Assembly (NCBI GenBank): GCA_037962975.1
Contig: CM075669.1
Location: 108,268,501 to 108,332,500 of the forward strand
Source of the DNA: Clitoria ternatea
Taxonomy: Eukaryota > Streptophyta > Magnoliopsida > Fabales > Fabaceae
Direction of reading: 5' to 3'
Length of the DNA stretch: 64,000 nt
The notes beneath the pieces were generated by a model, which was not told the origin of the DNA, ran no database searches, and saw only the letters and a list, made by a program, of their open reading frames with translations. Every line of letters begins with the position of its first letter. Position 1 is the stretch's first letter. Positions 26,173-37,745 of the stretch are shown one piece after another. Made by a program: the position numbers and the translations under genes.

Positions 26173-27749
26173 TGTTAACCCGGCGATAGCGTCTCAACAG
26201 TTCGTTTCCACCAACGGGTTGTTAATTGGCAAGCGCACCAATCGTTTGTAGTTTTCAAAATATAGATATCGTTCCACTGGGATTGAAAGTCCAATAACAA
26301 CAGTAATTTTCTATTTACTATGGTAAATGTGAAGGAAGTTATAGACAAAAGAATGATTTATATACAATTTATACAATATTCATAGGATAGCATGATTGAG
26401 TGGTTCATAAGATAAAAAGAAAATAAAATCTATCTAAAAAGTTGAGTTGCAATCTACAATAGGTAAGATACTTGAGATAAACACAGATAAACAAATTATG
26501 TTGGAAATTGGATCCCTAATCTAGAATAACAATGAGGAACTCAAGACATGCATATTTAATCATCAAGTTTCATGTCATTGCAGCTTAAAATCATTATAAC
26601 CGATCCCTCGTGATATAAATTCTAAGAATTCACCGTAAAGTCCGATCCCTCGTGAGCTTTCTTAGTAAAAACTTGCATTAAGACCTGGCCTTATGGCAAC
26701 AATGGTTAACAACCCCTATAGAATTGAGATACCAAGGGTATTCCAACTTTTTACTTTCGTCAAAACAAGTTTCAATACGGCATGAACAATCATTCTCCCG
26801 TTTGACATTCATACTAATAAAACAAGTTTCAATACACATGAAAATCATTCTCCCGTTTGACGTTCATATTAATAAAAGGTTGAAATACTAACATGGACTT
26901 GAATCATAAACATGCAGAGGTCAAATTCACAACATTATACTCAATAGATTAGTTCACCAATTCCAACATAAACAAATTAGTTACACATGGTGAAAGTAAA
27001 AACAACACTTACAGAGTTTGACATTACAAAGACGATGGGAACTTCACGATACAACGATCACAATACACCGAAACACACTCAAGTATATAGAAAACTATTC
27101 TAGAACTACAACTCACAAAAGAAGTACTCAAAGTCGAGCACAAGAGAGAAAAGAAGAGAATGGAATGCTATGGGATGGGATGGGATGCTTGGAATGGTAT
27201 TGGATGGCCCTATTTATAGGGCTGAGCAAGGGTGCTGACGCTATGTGTCAGTGTGACGCTACGCGTCACACCCCTGACTCAGCTTCCATCAAACAGCTGA
27301 TAATGGCCACTTCAAATTATTAAATATGATCATGCCTGACCACTTGGACGTGTTTCCACTGTATTTTGACCATTTGTGCTTAGTGGGGTGGCCCTTGGTG
27401 CTGAGTGGGGTGGCCATTATTGGGTCAAAGCTGAGTGCTTAGCCAAGTTGGATGTGAAGTCCACGCAGCACTGACACTACGCGTGGCCGTGACGCGTAGC
27501 GTCAGCATCAAAAATAGCTGTTGATGCTACGCGTGGGGTGAGGCTACGCGTTAGATCCTTCAGTGTAATTTTCTCTTGATTTCTTAACTTTTTCACTGCA
27601 AAACTTAGAGAAGATTGATCAAGGGCAGATTATTTCCAACAACATCCATTTATTGAATTTAATTCCTAATTTTCTAACAAATTAAACTAATTTTTGTATT
27701 TTTTATGAAATTTTTATTAAAGCTTTTATTGAAAATTTGAGGACTAACA
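26173..27749 (-). repeat. LTR3 of element II (5' LTR in element sense)
   Basis: 1577 bp, the outermost right copy, abutting the TATAC duplication at 27750-27754. TATA box at 27210-27219 (minus). It carries both short ACGCGT units that LTR1 lacks. Confidence 0.92.
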
Positions 27750-27754
27750 TATAC

Positions 27755-29148
27755 CATGAATATTTTAAATGCATCAAAGCATGTTGCCAAACATACGATC
27801 CATTCTATATAACACATTACAATTTTTTACATATCATCACAAGCAAGGCTAACATGCATACCAATACATATGGAAATCAAATAACATCCAAATTCATGCA
27901 TTTAGAACATAAGACTCCTCTCCTACCTCAAGAGAAGAATTCCGATTGATAAGACGCCCCCGCCTCGTCGTTCGGAATAAGTCCTACATCAATATTTATG
28001 TAAAACCTCAATCAATCAACTACTCAAGTCATCAATTCAATTCTATTAGTCACATTGATATCTATAATTTCACAACATGTGCTAGACATGTTGTAGATAC
28101 CATTTTTATCCTTTATTAGGCTTCAGGAATTCCTTCCCATTAAACCACCATCATTAAGTTCAAGGGTTACAAGACAATCCTAGCCCCAAGCTTCACAAAA
28201 CTCCATCTACTAACATTCATATTTCTCAATATCATACATTTCTTCATAACACATAATCTTAAATCAACATTAACTATTTTCCCCCAAATTTCAAAGTTAG
28301 GGTTTTCTCAAAACCCAAAAACTCTTATCAATACCTCATCAATCTTCACTTTCCACCATCATTAATGTACCAACCACCATTATCTCCTCATAAATACTCA
28401 CATTTATAACCATCCACCTTAGGGTTCAAGCATCCATTGCTCCTAATAAATACCCATGTACATGCTTTACTCTCCCAACACATAATGACACATACCCATA
28501 GCCAAAACTCAATAAGAAAGTGAGTATAGCTTACCTCACACCCAAAACAAAGTGGTTTTTCAAGGGGAAGAGAAAGATACACGAAAATGAGGAGAAGAAG
28601 AAGGAGAAAGCTTCAACCTCCTAGCTTGCCCAAGGACGAAAATGAGGGAGGAGGATAGGGTTCACCACCTTAGCTTAGGATTTGAGAGGAGGAAGAAGAT
28701 GAGAAGAAGAAGTGAAGAAGAAAATAAAGAGAAGAAGAAGTGGAGTGTTTTTCCTATTTCATTCAGCATGTACACGAAAATAGTAAGAGGATAAATGGGT
28801 TTTTGATTTACTTTTATTTCCATTCATTAGAATTTCATCGTTTTGCCACTAATAGCCTCTCCATTCGGGCTCAATACTTCATCTAAAAATTATTCCGAAC
28901 ACACATTCGGATTCCCAATATTATTCTTAACAGCCCTGACCAATATCATCTTAATCAGAGACACTTGGTCCGACACCCATATCTCAACCGGGCTTATTTT
29001 CAACTTAACTGCCATAAATCACCAACAATTCCTAAAATTCTTAATTTAATTATTTTCAATATATTGGGACATTAAATAATTCATATTATATTTGTCAATA
29101 TTTATTTTCCTTAATTACTCCTCTATTTTAAAATTTTGGGATGTTACA
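27755..29148 (-). repeat. Left LTR of element I, inner part
   Basis: Continues the LTR broken at 7213 and aligns with 34982-36379. It ends TGTTACA at 29148. The two parts total 3900 bp against 3902 for the right LTR. No gene is supported in it. Confidence 0.92.
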
Positions 29149-29162
29149 ATCCACCCCTCCTA
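29149..29162 (-). other. Polypurine tract of element I
   Basis: The minus strand reads TAGGAGGGGTGGAT immediately before the LTR start TGTAACATCC, the expected plus-strand priming site. Confidence 0.75.
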
Positions 29163-30236
29163 AAAGAAAATTTCGTCCTCGAAATTTAACTTACCGGATT
29201 CGAACACGTCGGGATACCATTCTCTGATGTCGTCCTCACGTTCCCATGTAAAGGTCTCCACATTTCCATGTTTCCAAGCGACCTTCACCAAGGGTACCAA
29301 CTTGTTCCGCAATTTCTTCACGGAATGCTCGATGATGCGAACAGAAATAGGAGGAATAGATAAATCATCCCGTATATTAATCTCGTCCATAGGGATCACG
29401 TGTAGGGGGTCATGGACATATTTTCTCAACTGCGACATGTGGAACATGTTGTGTAGATTAGCAAGATGCGGAGGGAGTGCTATCCGATAGGCAACCTCGC
29501 CAATCCGCTCCAATACCTCGTAAGGTCCGATAAATCTAGGGCTCAACTTTCCACTTTTCAACGCCCTTCCAATTCCTTTATCGCGTGAGACCTTCAAGAA
29601 TACATGATCACCCACCTTAAACTCAAGTGGTTTATGCCTCTTGTCATAATAACTCTTTTGCCTATCTTGTGCAATCTTCATATTCTCTTGTATCTTCTTA
29701 ATTTGCTCGGTAGTCTCCTGAATAATCTCCGGCCCTAAGGCCAAGTTCTCTCCAACTTCAAGCCAACACAAGGGAGTTCTACACTTCCTTCCATACAACG
29801 CCTCATACGGTGCCATGCCAATAGAGCTATGATAGCTGTTGTTGTATGTGAATCCAATCAATGGCAAAAATCTCTCCCAACATCCACCATGTTTGAGAAC
29901 ACAAGCTCTCAACAAATCTTCAAGATTTTGTATCGTCCTCTCGGATTGTCCATCGGTTTGAGGATGATATGCAGAACTAAGTTTCAACTTAGAACCCAAC
30001 TCATTATGTAAACTTCCCCAAAATCGAGAAGTAAACCGAGGGTCACGATCGGATATGATACTAGTCGGCACACCATGCAGCCTAACAATCTCATTGATAT
30101 ATAATTGTGCCAATCTCTCCAAGGAACTCTTCATATTCATGGATAAGAAGTGAGCACACTTCGTCAACCGATCCATAATAATCCATATAGCATCGTTTCC
30201 AGCACGAGTTCTTGGTAATCCAGAAACAAAATCCAT
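29160..30236 (-). pseudogene. Element I integrase core and chromodomain-like tail
   Basis: Third readable block of the element I polyprotein. Integrase catalytic residues are visible as D in MDFVSGLP (residue 2), D in SDRDPRF (about 62) and E in DGQSERTIQ (about 98). The GPY/F module follows (LSPRFIGPYEVLERIG ... FHMSQLRKYV), then a C-terminal chromodomain-like segment (KVAWKHGNVETFTWERED) that in chromoviruses is thought to steer integration to heterochromatin. It is separated from the preceding block by TAG at 30249-30251, where relatives have Trp. Otherwise the block is open for 358 codons. Confidence 0.9.
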
Positions 30237-30248
30237 AGCTATACTATC

Positions 30249-31037
30249 CTATTTCCAAACAGGGATCTCCAAAGGTCTCAGATAACCAGACGGCCTCTGA
30301 TGCTCGACCTTAGCTTTCTGACAAACAAGGCAAGATGCCACAAAGTTCGCCATGTCGCGCTTCATGCCTGGCCACCAAAAATTCTTCTTCAAGTCTTGAT
30401 ACATCTTGGTAGAACCAGGATGGATGCTCAATGCACTTTTGTGAGCTTCCTTAAGTACACATTTTCTTACATCACCACTTGAGGGAACATAAATTCGGCC
30501 CTTTACACGCCAAATGCCATCTTGACCTTTTACTAAAAACAAATTCTTCCCTTTCTCTTGGGTTTTCTTCATCTTAATTAAATACTCGTCATTTAGTTGT
30601 TGTGCCTTCACATACTCAAGGAATTCATTTGTGACTTTCAACATTTCTAGCGACATCTTCTTGGAAGTATATGTCTCCACACCTACATTCAAATCTATAA
30701 ATTGTTTAATTAACTCCATCTCTTTCGCCATCATCATAGAAATATGTAACGATTTTCGGCTCAAAGCATCGACAACAACGTTAGCCTTTCTGGGATGATA
30801 CCTCAATTTGAACTCATAATCCTTCAGAAATTCCATCCACCGTCTTTGGCACATATTCAATTCCTTCTGGTCAAACAAGTACTTTAGGCTCTTATGGTCA
30901 CTAAAGACCACAAACTTAGAACCATATAAGTAATGTCGCCATAACTTTAAAGCAAACACCACCGCCACCAATTCCAGATCGTGAGTAGGATAGTTAACCT
31001 CATGCGGTCGCAACTGTCTCGACGCATACACTATCAC
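30249..31037 (-). pseudogene. Element I RNase H and integrase zinc finger
   Basis: Middle block of pol. RNase H features are [34 protein letters not shown] and ALSRKS. Then comes the HHCC zinc-binding module of integrase ([19 protein letters not shown] ... CLVCQKAK). It starts after a TAG at 31047-31049, probably a Gln codon changed by C-to-T, and ends at a TAG at 30249-30251. Same frame as its neighbours, so the region is one polyprotein with two nonsense changes. Confidence 0.9.
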
Positions 31038-31046
31038 ACGCTCCTT

Positions 31047-32066
31047 CTACATTAACACACATCCAAGACCAAGATTAGATGCATCGCAATATACCACAAA
31101 GTCGTCCATCAAATCAGGCAATGCCAACACTGGTGCAGCAGTAAGCCTCAATTTTAATTCTTGGAAACTTTCTTCGTATTCACGAGTCCACACGAAAGAT
31201 TGATTCTTACGAGTCAACTTCGTTAGTGGTAAAGCCAAACGGGAGAATCCTTCAATGAACCTCCGGTAGTAACCGGCAAGACCAAGAAACCTTCTTATCT
31301 CCGTCACAGACGTTGGTCTTTCCCAAGCCATTACATCTTCAACTTCTGATCTATCAACGACAACTCCATCTTTTGAGATAACATGTCTAAGAAATTGGAC
31401 TTCAGACAGCCAAAATTCACATTTGCAGAGCTTCGCGTACAACTCTTTCTCGCAAAGAATAGTCAATACAAGACGAAGATGTCCTTCATGCTCTTCATGA
31501 CTCTTGGAGTACACCAAAATATCATCGATAAACACCACAATGAATTGATCAAGATATACATGAAAGATGCGATTCATGTAACTCATGAAAATCGCAGGAG
31601 CATTCGTCACTCCAAATGGCATCACCACGTACTCATAGTGTCCATATCGTGTTCGGAAAGCAGTCTTCGGAATATCCTCAGTCTTCACTCGAATTTGGTG
31701 ATATCCAGAACGCAAATCGATCTTTGAAAATACAACAGCACCCTTTAATTGATCCAACAGATCATCAATACGTGGAACAGGATATTTATTCTTAATGGTT
31801 AGTTTGTTGAGTTGGCGATAATCAACGCACAACCGCATGCTCCCATCCTTCTTTTTCACCAACAACACAAGAGCACCCCAAGGAGACACACTTGGGCGGA
31901 TAAACTCCCGTTCAAGTAATTCTTCCACTTGTTTCTTTAATTCCGTCAACTCCATGGGAGACATCCTATAAGGAGCTCTAGAAACAGGCTCAGCGCCAGG
32001 AATGAGATCAATAGAGAATTCTACTTCTCGGGAAGGAGGTAATCCAGGAATCTCTTCCGGAAACAC
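31047..32066 (-). pseudogene. Element I reverse transcriptase
   Basis: RT of a Ty3-gypsy chromovirus. Motifs in order: [12 protein letters not shown] at the protease/RT linker, [40 protein letters not shown] and the catalytic [10 protein letters not shown] (near 31519-31540). Next come [16 protein letters not shown] and the start of RNase H ([15 protein letters not shown]). The frame is closed on the N-terminal side by a stop near 32103 and on the other by TAG 31047-31049. No gag lies upstream. Only about 400 bases separate RT from the primer-binding site. Confidence 0.9.
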
Positions 32067-32462
32067 ATCAAGAAATTCCGAAACAATGAGAATCCCACAA
32101 GATTAGGAAGCACCATTCCCATCAACCAAACAGAACATCACGAGAAGCTGAGAGATACTTTGTACATAAAATCCTTCAGTATTCGAAGTCAGGAAGATCA
32201 CCGTCTTGCTATGACAATCCACAGAGGTAAATAGTGTCATGGTCTATATCACATAATCATGTCATTTTCAATACATGGTCACAACGTATTCATCATTAGA
32301 GGTAAATAGTGTAAGGACTCTTGGCCGGACTTAACAACTCCATATAATAATCTCAATTCAATGACAACCATCATAATTCACCCACATAATTCATAAATCA
32401 ATCAATCACAAAAAATAATCACATGAACAACATCAATTATAATCGTATCAAGAGCAATCAAT
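32067..32462 (-). other. Shortened leader of element I; gag and most of protease missing
   Basis: Non-coding or badly decayed. A short stretch near 32100-32200 can be read as a protease-linker remnant, but no gag domain, zinc knuckle or protease active site is visible. A full chromovirus would have well over 1 kb of coding sequence here. Confidence 0.7.
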
Positions 32463-32474
32463 GCTCTGATACCA
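32463..32474 (-). other. Primer-binding site of element I (tRNA-iMet)
   Basis: TGGTATCAGAGC on the minus strand, three bases from the LTR end at 32478. Confidence 0.93.
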
Positions 32475-32832
32475 GGTTGAGACGCCCCCACAATAGGGGG
32501 AAATTTTTCACGTTTTTATAAGTCATAATTCGATGGGAAGAAAATGAGTGGTGGAACATTTAAGACAACACCTGGATCTATGAGAGACCTCTCCCATATA
32601 TGAAGATATGAGAGGGTAATTAAATATATGATTTAATAATAATTGTCCAATTAAAAACAGCGGAAGAATTAATTTAAATTGATAGTTGTATGATTGAAAT
32701 TATAAGAAGTAATTTCATAGAGTTTCATGATTCATGACGTACCCAAAAAACCCTTAAAGTGATGCATGATAAGAATTTAATGCATGAAAAACAAAGGTTA
32801 TCTGAAAACAAACAATGAGCATCAGGGTGACA

Positions 32833-33351
32833 CTCGCTCAAGCGAGAATTAATTCGCTTGAGCGAGCCAGCGTAGGCACGCTTGGGTGAGATGAAGAAAA
32901 GCTAAGCGAATGAAAAGGGGCAAGCATTAGGGGCTCAGCTCGCTTGAGCGAGCCCAGTCTCGCTTGAGTGAGATGCAAAAGAAATCATTAAGCGAGTCAG
33001 CGAGACGCTTGAGCGAAGGAAGAGGTAAGCATCAGGTACCAATCTCACTTGAGCGGATCATGACTCGCTTGAGCGAGATTGTTCCAGAAGCATTGGTAAC
33101 TCTCTGGTCGATTTTCGCTTGGGCGAGGCATCTCTCGCTTAGGCAAAAATCGTCCAGTATCTAATTCTCTTCCCCTTCGCTTGAGCGACCGCCCACCCGC
33201 CTGAGCGAAAATTGTCCAGAGGCTAACCTCTGATTCAACATCAATCTCGCTTGGGCGAGATGAACACCCACTCGGGCAAAATCAGGCCAGAGGCCAAAGC
33301 CCTGATCCATGACGATCTCGCTCGAGCGAGATTCTCACTCGCTTGAGCGAG
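32833..33351. repeat. CGCTTGAGCG palindrome array in right LTR of element I
   Basis: Same array as 5065-5584 with scattered transitions (for example CTTAAG to CTCAAG at the first motif, and CTTGAG to CTCGAG near 33320). Confidence 0.9.
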
Positions 33352-34288
33352 TTCTGCAGAGTTTATGCAGAAAACGTGAAATTGTACACTTTACATACAA
33401 CACACTATACCAAAATCCATTCTACTACCATTCATTTAAATTCAACAGGGTTTACAAAATATATGACACATTTATAACTTGCCTCATTCATCATTATCCA
33501 TTAAAGTCCATTCTAATTCATAAAATGATAATAAATCAAACACCTTTGTGTATGATCATTGAAACATAAACTTTCGCATAATGTTCATTCGTACATAAAA
33601 TTAATCATCAACAAGCATCATCATTCATCAAATTATATCCTTGGGTCATAAATAAAAATTGGTCATACACCAAGATCCAATTTTCCTTTATGACCACCAA
33701 AATCATATACCACCATTCTAGATATCAAAATTAAACATCCATATACAAAACATGCTATACAAAAATCTAGATTTTTGCCGGCCAAGGCACTTCCTACACC
33801 ACTATTTACCTCCTTAACCAAAGTAAACTTCAAAATGTCAACACCTTCGCATAAGTATCTGCATCATAAGTCTAAAAATAGACAACATGGGAGAGTGAGT
33901 CCACATTCCAAAAGTATGAATATGAATACCATGTGATTATGTACATATGCATTTGAACATGTATACTTTGCACATTCATCACATTCACCAAGCCATATAC
34001 CATCATGCATTCATCACGAGTAACATCACAATTCCAAACAAAGTACACAAGCACATACATAATCACGTCCCTCAACATTTGAACTATCACACAACCATTA
34101 TGTGGTATTCATATCTTTTATGTTGTCTTAAAATATATATATTTTTTTACATCCTCATCACATCCATCATGATATCTCATTATCCTTGGCATACCTCCTT
34201 GCTATATGCAAATGCTCTTAAGCTAATGCATATGCACAAAGGGATATCTCAACAATTGCAGATATGACTGTAGGATTATAAACACCCA

Positions 34289-35176
34289 ATGTGGGATTCA
34301 AGTATGATTATCAAACCATACCCCTACTGCAGTAGTAAAATGTGTACACTTATTCTTAAATTTTGCATGCATTCACCAATTATTTTACTGGTACCAAACC
34401 GCGTCGCCCATCTTGCAACACTTGGTCATTTTCACCATGACCGCGCTATACAACATATCAACATAAGGTGTTGCGGGCCAACCATGAGATATATCATGGC
34501 AACTGTGATCTCAAGGACCACCAGGGACACCTGCTCATCAAGAGCCACCCCCACAAGGGTCAACCACATGCGGCTCCCCGTAGCAGAACATGGGCAGCTT
34601 CGTGACTTACACACCGAGTCACAGGGGAAATATAAATTGCTCGTGCACAAAGCCGCCCTCCCACTCGGCCAACTGGGGGAATCCCCTAAAATTCCAACAT
34701 CGGCAGTTATGCAGTATGCTATGGATGCAAATGCAAATCATATGTATTTCTCACTCTATGCATCCTATCTATGCCACTCATCATACAACATCATGAACAC
34801 CATTACTAACATCATCATCAAGCTTTTATTATTGTTGGTTATTCACATTAGTTTAAGTATTTGTGTGGCATTCTCCTTTATTCTCACTCTCCGCAAACGT
34901 CGTCAATATTCATATCACATTCATGGTAGATATAAACATAACATCATATCATCGATCACTACACACCTCCATATAGTATACCATGAATATTCTAAATGCA
35001 TCAAAGCATGTTGCCAAACATACGATCCATACCATATAACAGATTACAATTTTTTACATATCATTACAAGCAAGGCTAACATGCATACCAATACATATGG
35101 AAATCAAATAACATCCAAATTCATGCATTTAGAACATAAGACTCCTCTCCTACCTCAAGAGAAGAATTCCGATTGA
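34289..35176 (+). other. Uninterrupted 295-codon frame inside the element I LTR, antisense to the element
   Basis: A plus-strand frame beginning MWDSSMIIKPYPYCSSKM with no recognisable domain. It is rich in His, Ile, Ser and Tyr, as expected from AT-rich non-coding DNA. The left LTR holds the same frame (6521 onward) until element II cuts it. The related solo LTR at 52215-57052 does not keep it open. Most likely a chance frame; listed because of its length. Confidence 0.25.
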
Positions 35177-36570
35177 TAAGACGCCCCCGCCTTGTCATTC
35201 GGAATAAGTCCTACATCAATATTTATGTAAAACCTCAATCAATCAACTACTCAAGTCATCAATTCAATTCTATTAGTCACATTCATATCTATAATTTCAC
35301 AACATATGCTAGACATGTTGTAGATACCATTTTTATCCTTTATTAGGCTTTGGGAATTCCTTCCCATTAAACCACCATCATTAATATCAAGGGTTACAAG
35401 ACAATCCTAGCCCCAAGCTTCACAAAACTCCATCTACTAACATTCATATTTCTCAATATCATACATTTCTTCATAACACATAATCTTAAATCAACATTAA
35501 CTATTTTCCCCCAAATTTCAAAGTTAGGGTTTTCTCAAAACCCAAAAACTCTCACCAATACCTCATCAATCTTCACTTTCCACCATCATTAATGTACCAA
35601 CCACCATTATCTCCTTATAAATACTCACATTTATAACCATCCACCTTAGGGTTCAAGCATCCATTGCTCCTAATAAATACCCATGTACATGCTTTACTCT
35701 CCCAACACATAATGACACATACCCATAGCCAAAACTCAACAAGAAAGTGAGTATAGCTTACCTCACACCCAAAACAAAGTGGTTTTTCAAGGGGAAGAGA
35801 AAGATGCATGAAAATAAGGAGAAGAAGAAGGAGAAAGCTTCAACCTCCTAGCTTGCCCAAGGACGAAAATGAGGGAGGAGGATAGGGTTCACCACCTTAG
35901 CTTAGGATTTGAGAGAAGGAAGAAGATGAGAAGAAGAAGTGAAGAAGAAAATAAAGAGAAGAAGAAGTGGAGTGTTTTTCCTATTTCATTCAGCATGTAC
36001 ACGAAAATAGTAAGAGGAGAAATGGTTTTTTGATTTACTTTTATTTCCATTCATTAGAATTTCATCGTTTTGCCACTAATAGGCTCTCCATTCGGGCTCA
36101 ATACTTCATCTAAAAATTATTCCAAACACACATTAGGATTCCCAATATTATTCTTAACAGGCCTGACCAATATCATCTCAATCAGAGACACTTGGTCCGA
36201 CACCCATATCTCAACCGGGCTTATTTTCAGCTTAACTGGTCTCCATAAATCACCAACAATTCCTAAAATTCTTAATTTAATTATTTTCAATATATTGGGA
36301 CATTAAATAATTCATATTAGATTTGTTAATATTTATTTTCCTTAATTACTCCTCTATTTTAAAATTTTGGGATGTTATAATTATGATTAACTTTCATTAA
36401 CTTGTTAAGCTCGATCTCATACGAAGATGATTAGCTAAGTCAAGTTTGACCCATAGTGGTAACGATTAAAATTGATTCATAGTTAAGCTTGGCTAAGAGT
36501 AACAACTAACTTCAATTTTTATGAACCTTGACCAGGCCTATATATCTAATACCGCCTAGACCAATGTAAC

Positions 36571-36887
36571 TGATTCTCACATCTTAATTTTGTCCACACC
36601 AACGACAACTATTTAACTAATTTTCATATTTTGTTTTTGCCCATACTAGCCACGGCTATGTAACACGTCTCAGTTTTACCCACATGAGCCATAACTTTGT
36701 AACTAATTTTTATATCTTAGTTTTCTCCACACCATCTACGATTAAGTATCAGATTTTCATACCCCATTTTTATTGATCTCAGCCAAGATTATATATTAGA
36801 TTTTTACATTTCAATTTTCCCATCTCGGTTAAACCCATATATCTAATGCTCATATCTCAGTATAATTCACCTCAACTATCTCATATT
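36571..36887. repeat. Degenerate tandem repeat, period about 47 bp, about seven units
   Basis: Units follow the pattern 'taattctcatatcttagttttgcc' plus 'cacac.agccacggctatgtaac' with many substitutions. Starts are visible near 36571, 36618, 36665, 36705, 36752, 36799 and 36845. Confidence 0.65.
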
Positions 36888-37035
36888 GACACATAAAAGA
36901 CAACAGGTTCTAAGATACAACTCAAGGAGACACCACCAATATCATTTTAAACTTAGATGCATATGACCCAGACATACTGGCCAAGCCTATGTTGACCTCA
37001 AATTTCAGTTTGTCCTTGATCTTGGTTTTGACTTC

Positions 37036-37040
<5 letters not shown>

Positions 37041-37074
<34 letters not shown>
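37041..37074. repeat. (AT)17 microsatellite
   Basis: Uninterrupted AT dinucleotide run of 34 bases. Confidence 0.98.
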
Positions 37075-37077
<3 letters not shown>

Positions 37078-37164
37078 ATCCACTAAATACACCTCGTCCA
37101 ACCTATATTGTGGATTCTCAAGCAAACCAGTTCAGGTCACTACTATAACAATAACTTAAACTGA

Positions 37165-37745
37165 GGGGAATATAATCCAAACATATTGGCTAGGCCTACA
37201 CCAGCCTAGATCAATATACTTAGGTCCTAAAACACATAAGACATGTTTAACCAGATATATAGGTCGAACCTATGTTAACCTAGATCCAAACTTATGTTGA
37301 GACACCTCCTAAGAGGAATACGTCCTTGGAAGATACCTCCCTAACCATTATCAAGACACCTCCCAGTAGGGATGCACCCTCGGAAGGTACCTTTATACCT
37401 ATTGTTAAGACACCTCTTAAAGGATACTAGTCACTTATGTCATGTCACCAACAATCTATAAAAAGATACCTGACATATTCATCATTACTTTTGTATATTT
37501 TCTCTTAAAAATACCCACCTCAAAGGTAGGCTCTCCCATTTCTCAACTTCTTTTTACTCTTATATCGGTCATTTAGCTTTGACATCTACTAGCTTAAGCA
37601 TCGGGGTGCCTTAAGGGACACCCCCCGATTCTGTCCCATCTGATATTGTATATATGTAGGTATCTTCAAAGAGTCAACCCCACACTAGTTACTTTTTATC
37701 TATATATCGTCCATATCCATTCAACCGTATATCATACTTCTTCTT
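37165..37745 (+). mobile_element. LTR-like remnant, sister of 3412-4148
   Basis: Shares ordered blocks with 3412-4148: 'cctagatcaatatactta', three 'gacacctcc' units at about 37310-37440, 'cacctcaaaggtag', 'catttagctttgacatctac' and 'ccatatccatt'. It ends 'cttcttcttcaaattgg', which resembles an LTR/primer-binding junction. It may be the second LTR of one old element or a separate copy; flanking duplications were not found. Confidence 0.5.

Larger units (their letters stand above)
7214..27749 (-). mobile_element. Element II: Athila-like Ty3-gypsy element with three LTRs, lacking RT and integrase
   Basis: Inserted in the left LTR of element I with a perfect duplication of TATAC (7209-7213 and 27750-27754). 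Termini are TGTTAATCC and GACTAACA. Three LTRs are present: 7214-8753, 24437-26013 and 26173-27749. Primer-binding sites matching the 3' end of tRNA-Asp and the coding frames put it on the minus strand. The order in that sense is LTR, 159-base remnant, LTR, gag-protease pseudogene, then the third ORF, 3' region and LTR. Without the nested copia it is about 10.9 kb. No RT, RNase H or integrase sequence is present. Frames are broken by several stops and frameshifts. Confidence 0.88.
4708..36379 (-). mobile_element. Element I: Tekay/Del-like Ty3-gypsy chromovirus, gag-less, host of nested insertions
   Basis: Left LTR 4708-7213 plus 27755-29148 (split by element II) and right LTR 32478-36379 are both about 3.9 kb. 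On the minus strand they begin TGTAACATCCC. A tRNA-iMet primer-binding site lies beside the right LTR and a purine-rich tract beside the left, so the element reads on the minus strand. The internal region is only about 3.3 kb and holds RT, RNase H, integrase and a C-terminal chromodomain-like tail, with no gag and little or no protease. Flanks are CTATG at 4703-4707 and TTATG at 36381-36385, a target-site duplication with one mismatch and one extra base. Two in-frame stops and the missing gag mean it cannot move on its own. Confidence 0.9.
32478..36379 (-). repeat. Right LTR of element I, intact
   Basis: 3902 bp, from TGAGACGCCC to GATGTTATA, where the terminal CA has become TA. It carries the palindrome array at 32833-33351 and a 295-codon plus-strand frame at 34289-35176. 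A GA-rich stretch lies near 35810-35970. In element sense the palindrome array lies in the last quarter of the LTR. Confidence 0.92.
36380..37164. other. Old LTR-like sequence right of element I, with tandem repeats
   Basis: No coding frame. It contains degenerate repeats of about 47 bp (36571-36887) and an AT microsatellite (37041-37074). It probably belongs to the U3 of the LTR-like remnant that continues to 37745. The sequence to the left of element I would join here in the uninterrupted site. Confidence 0.5.
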
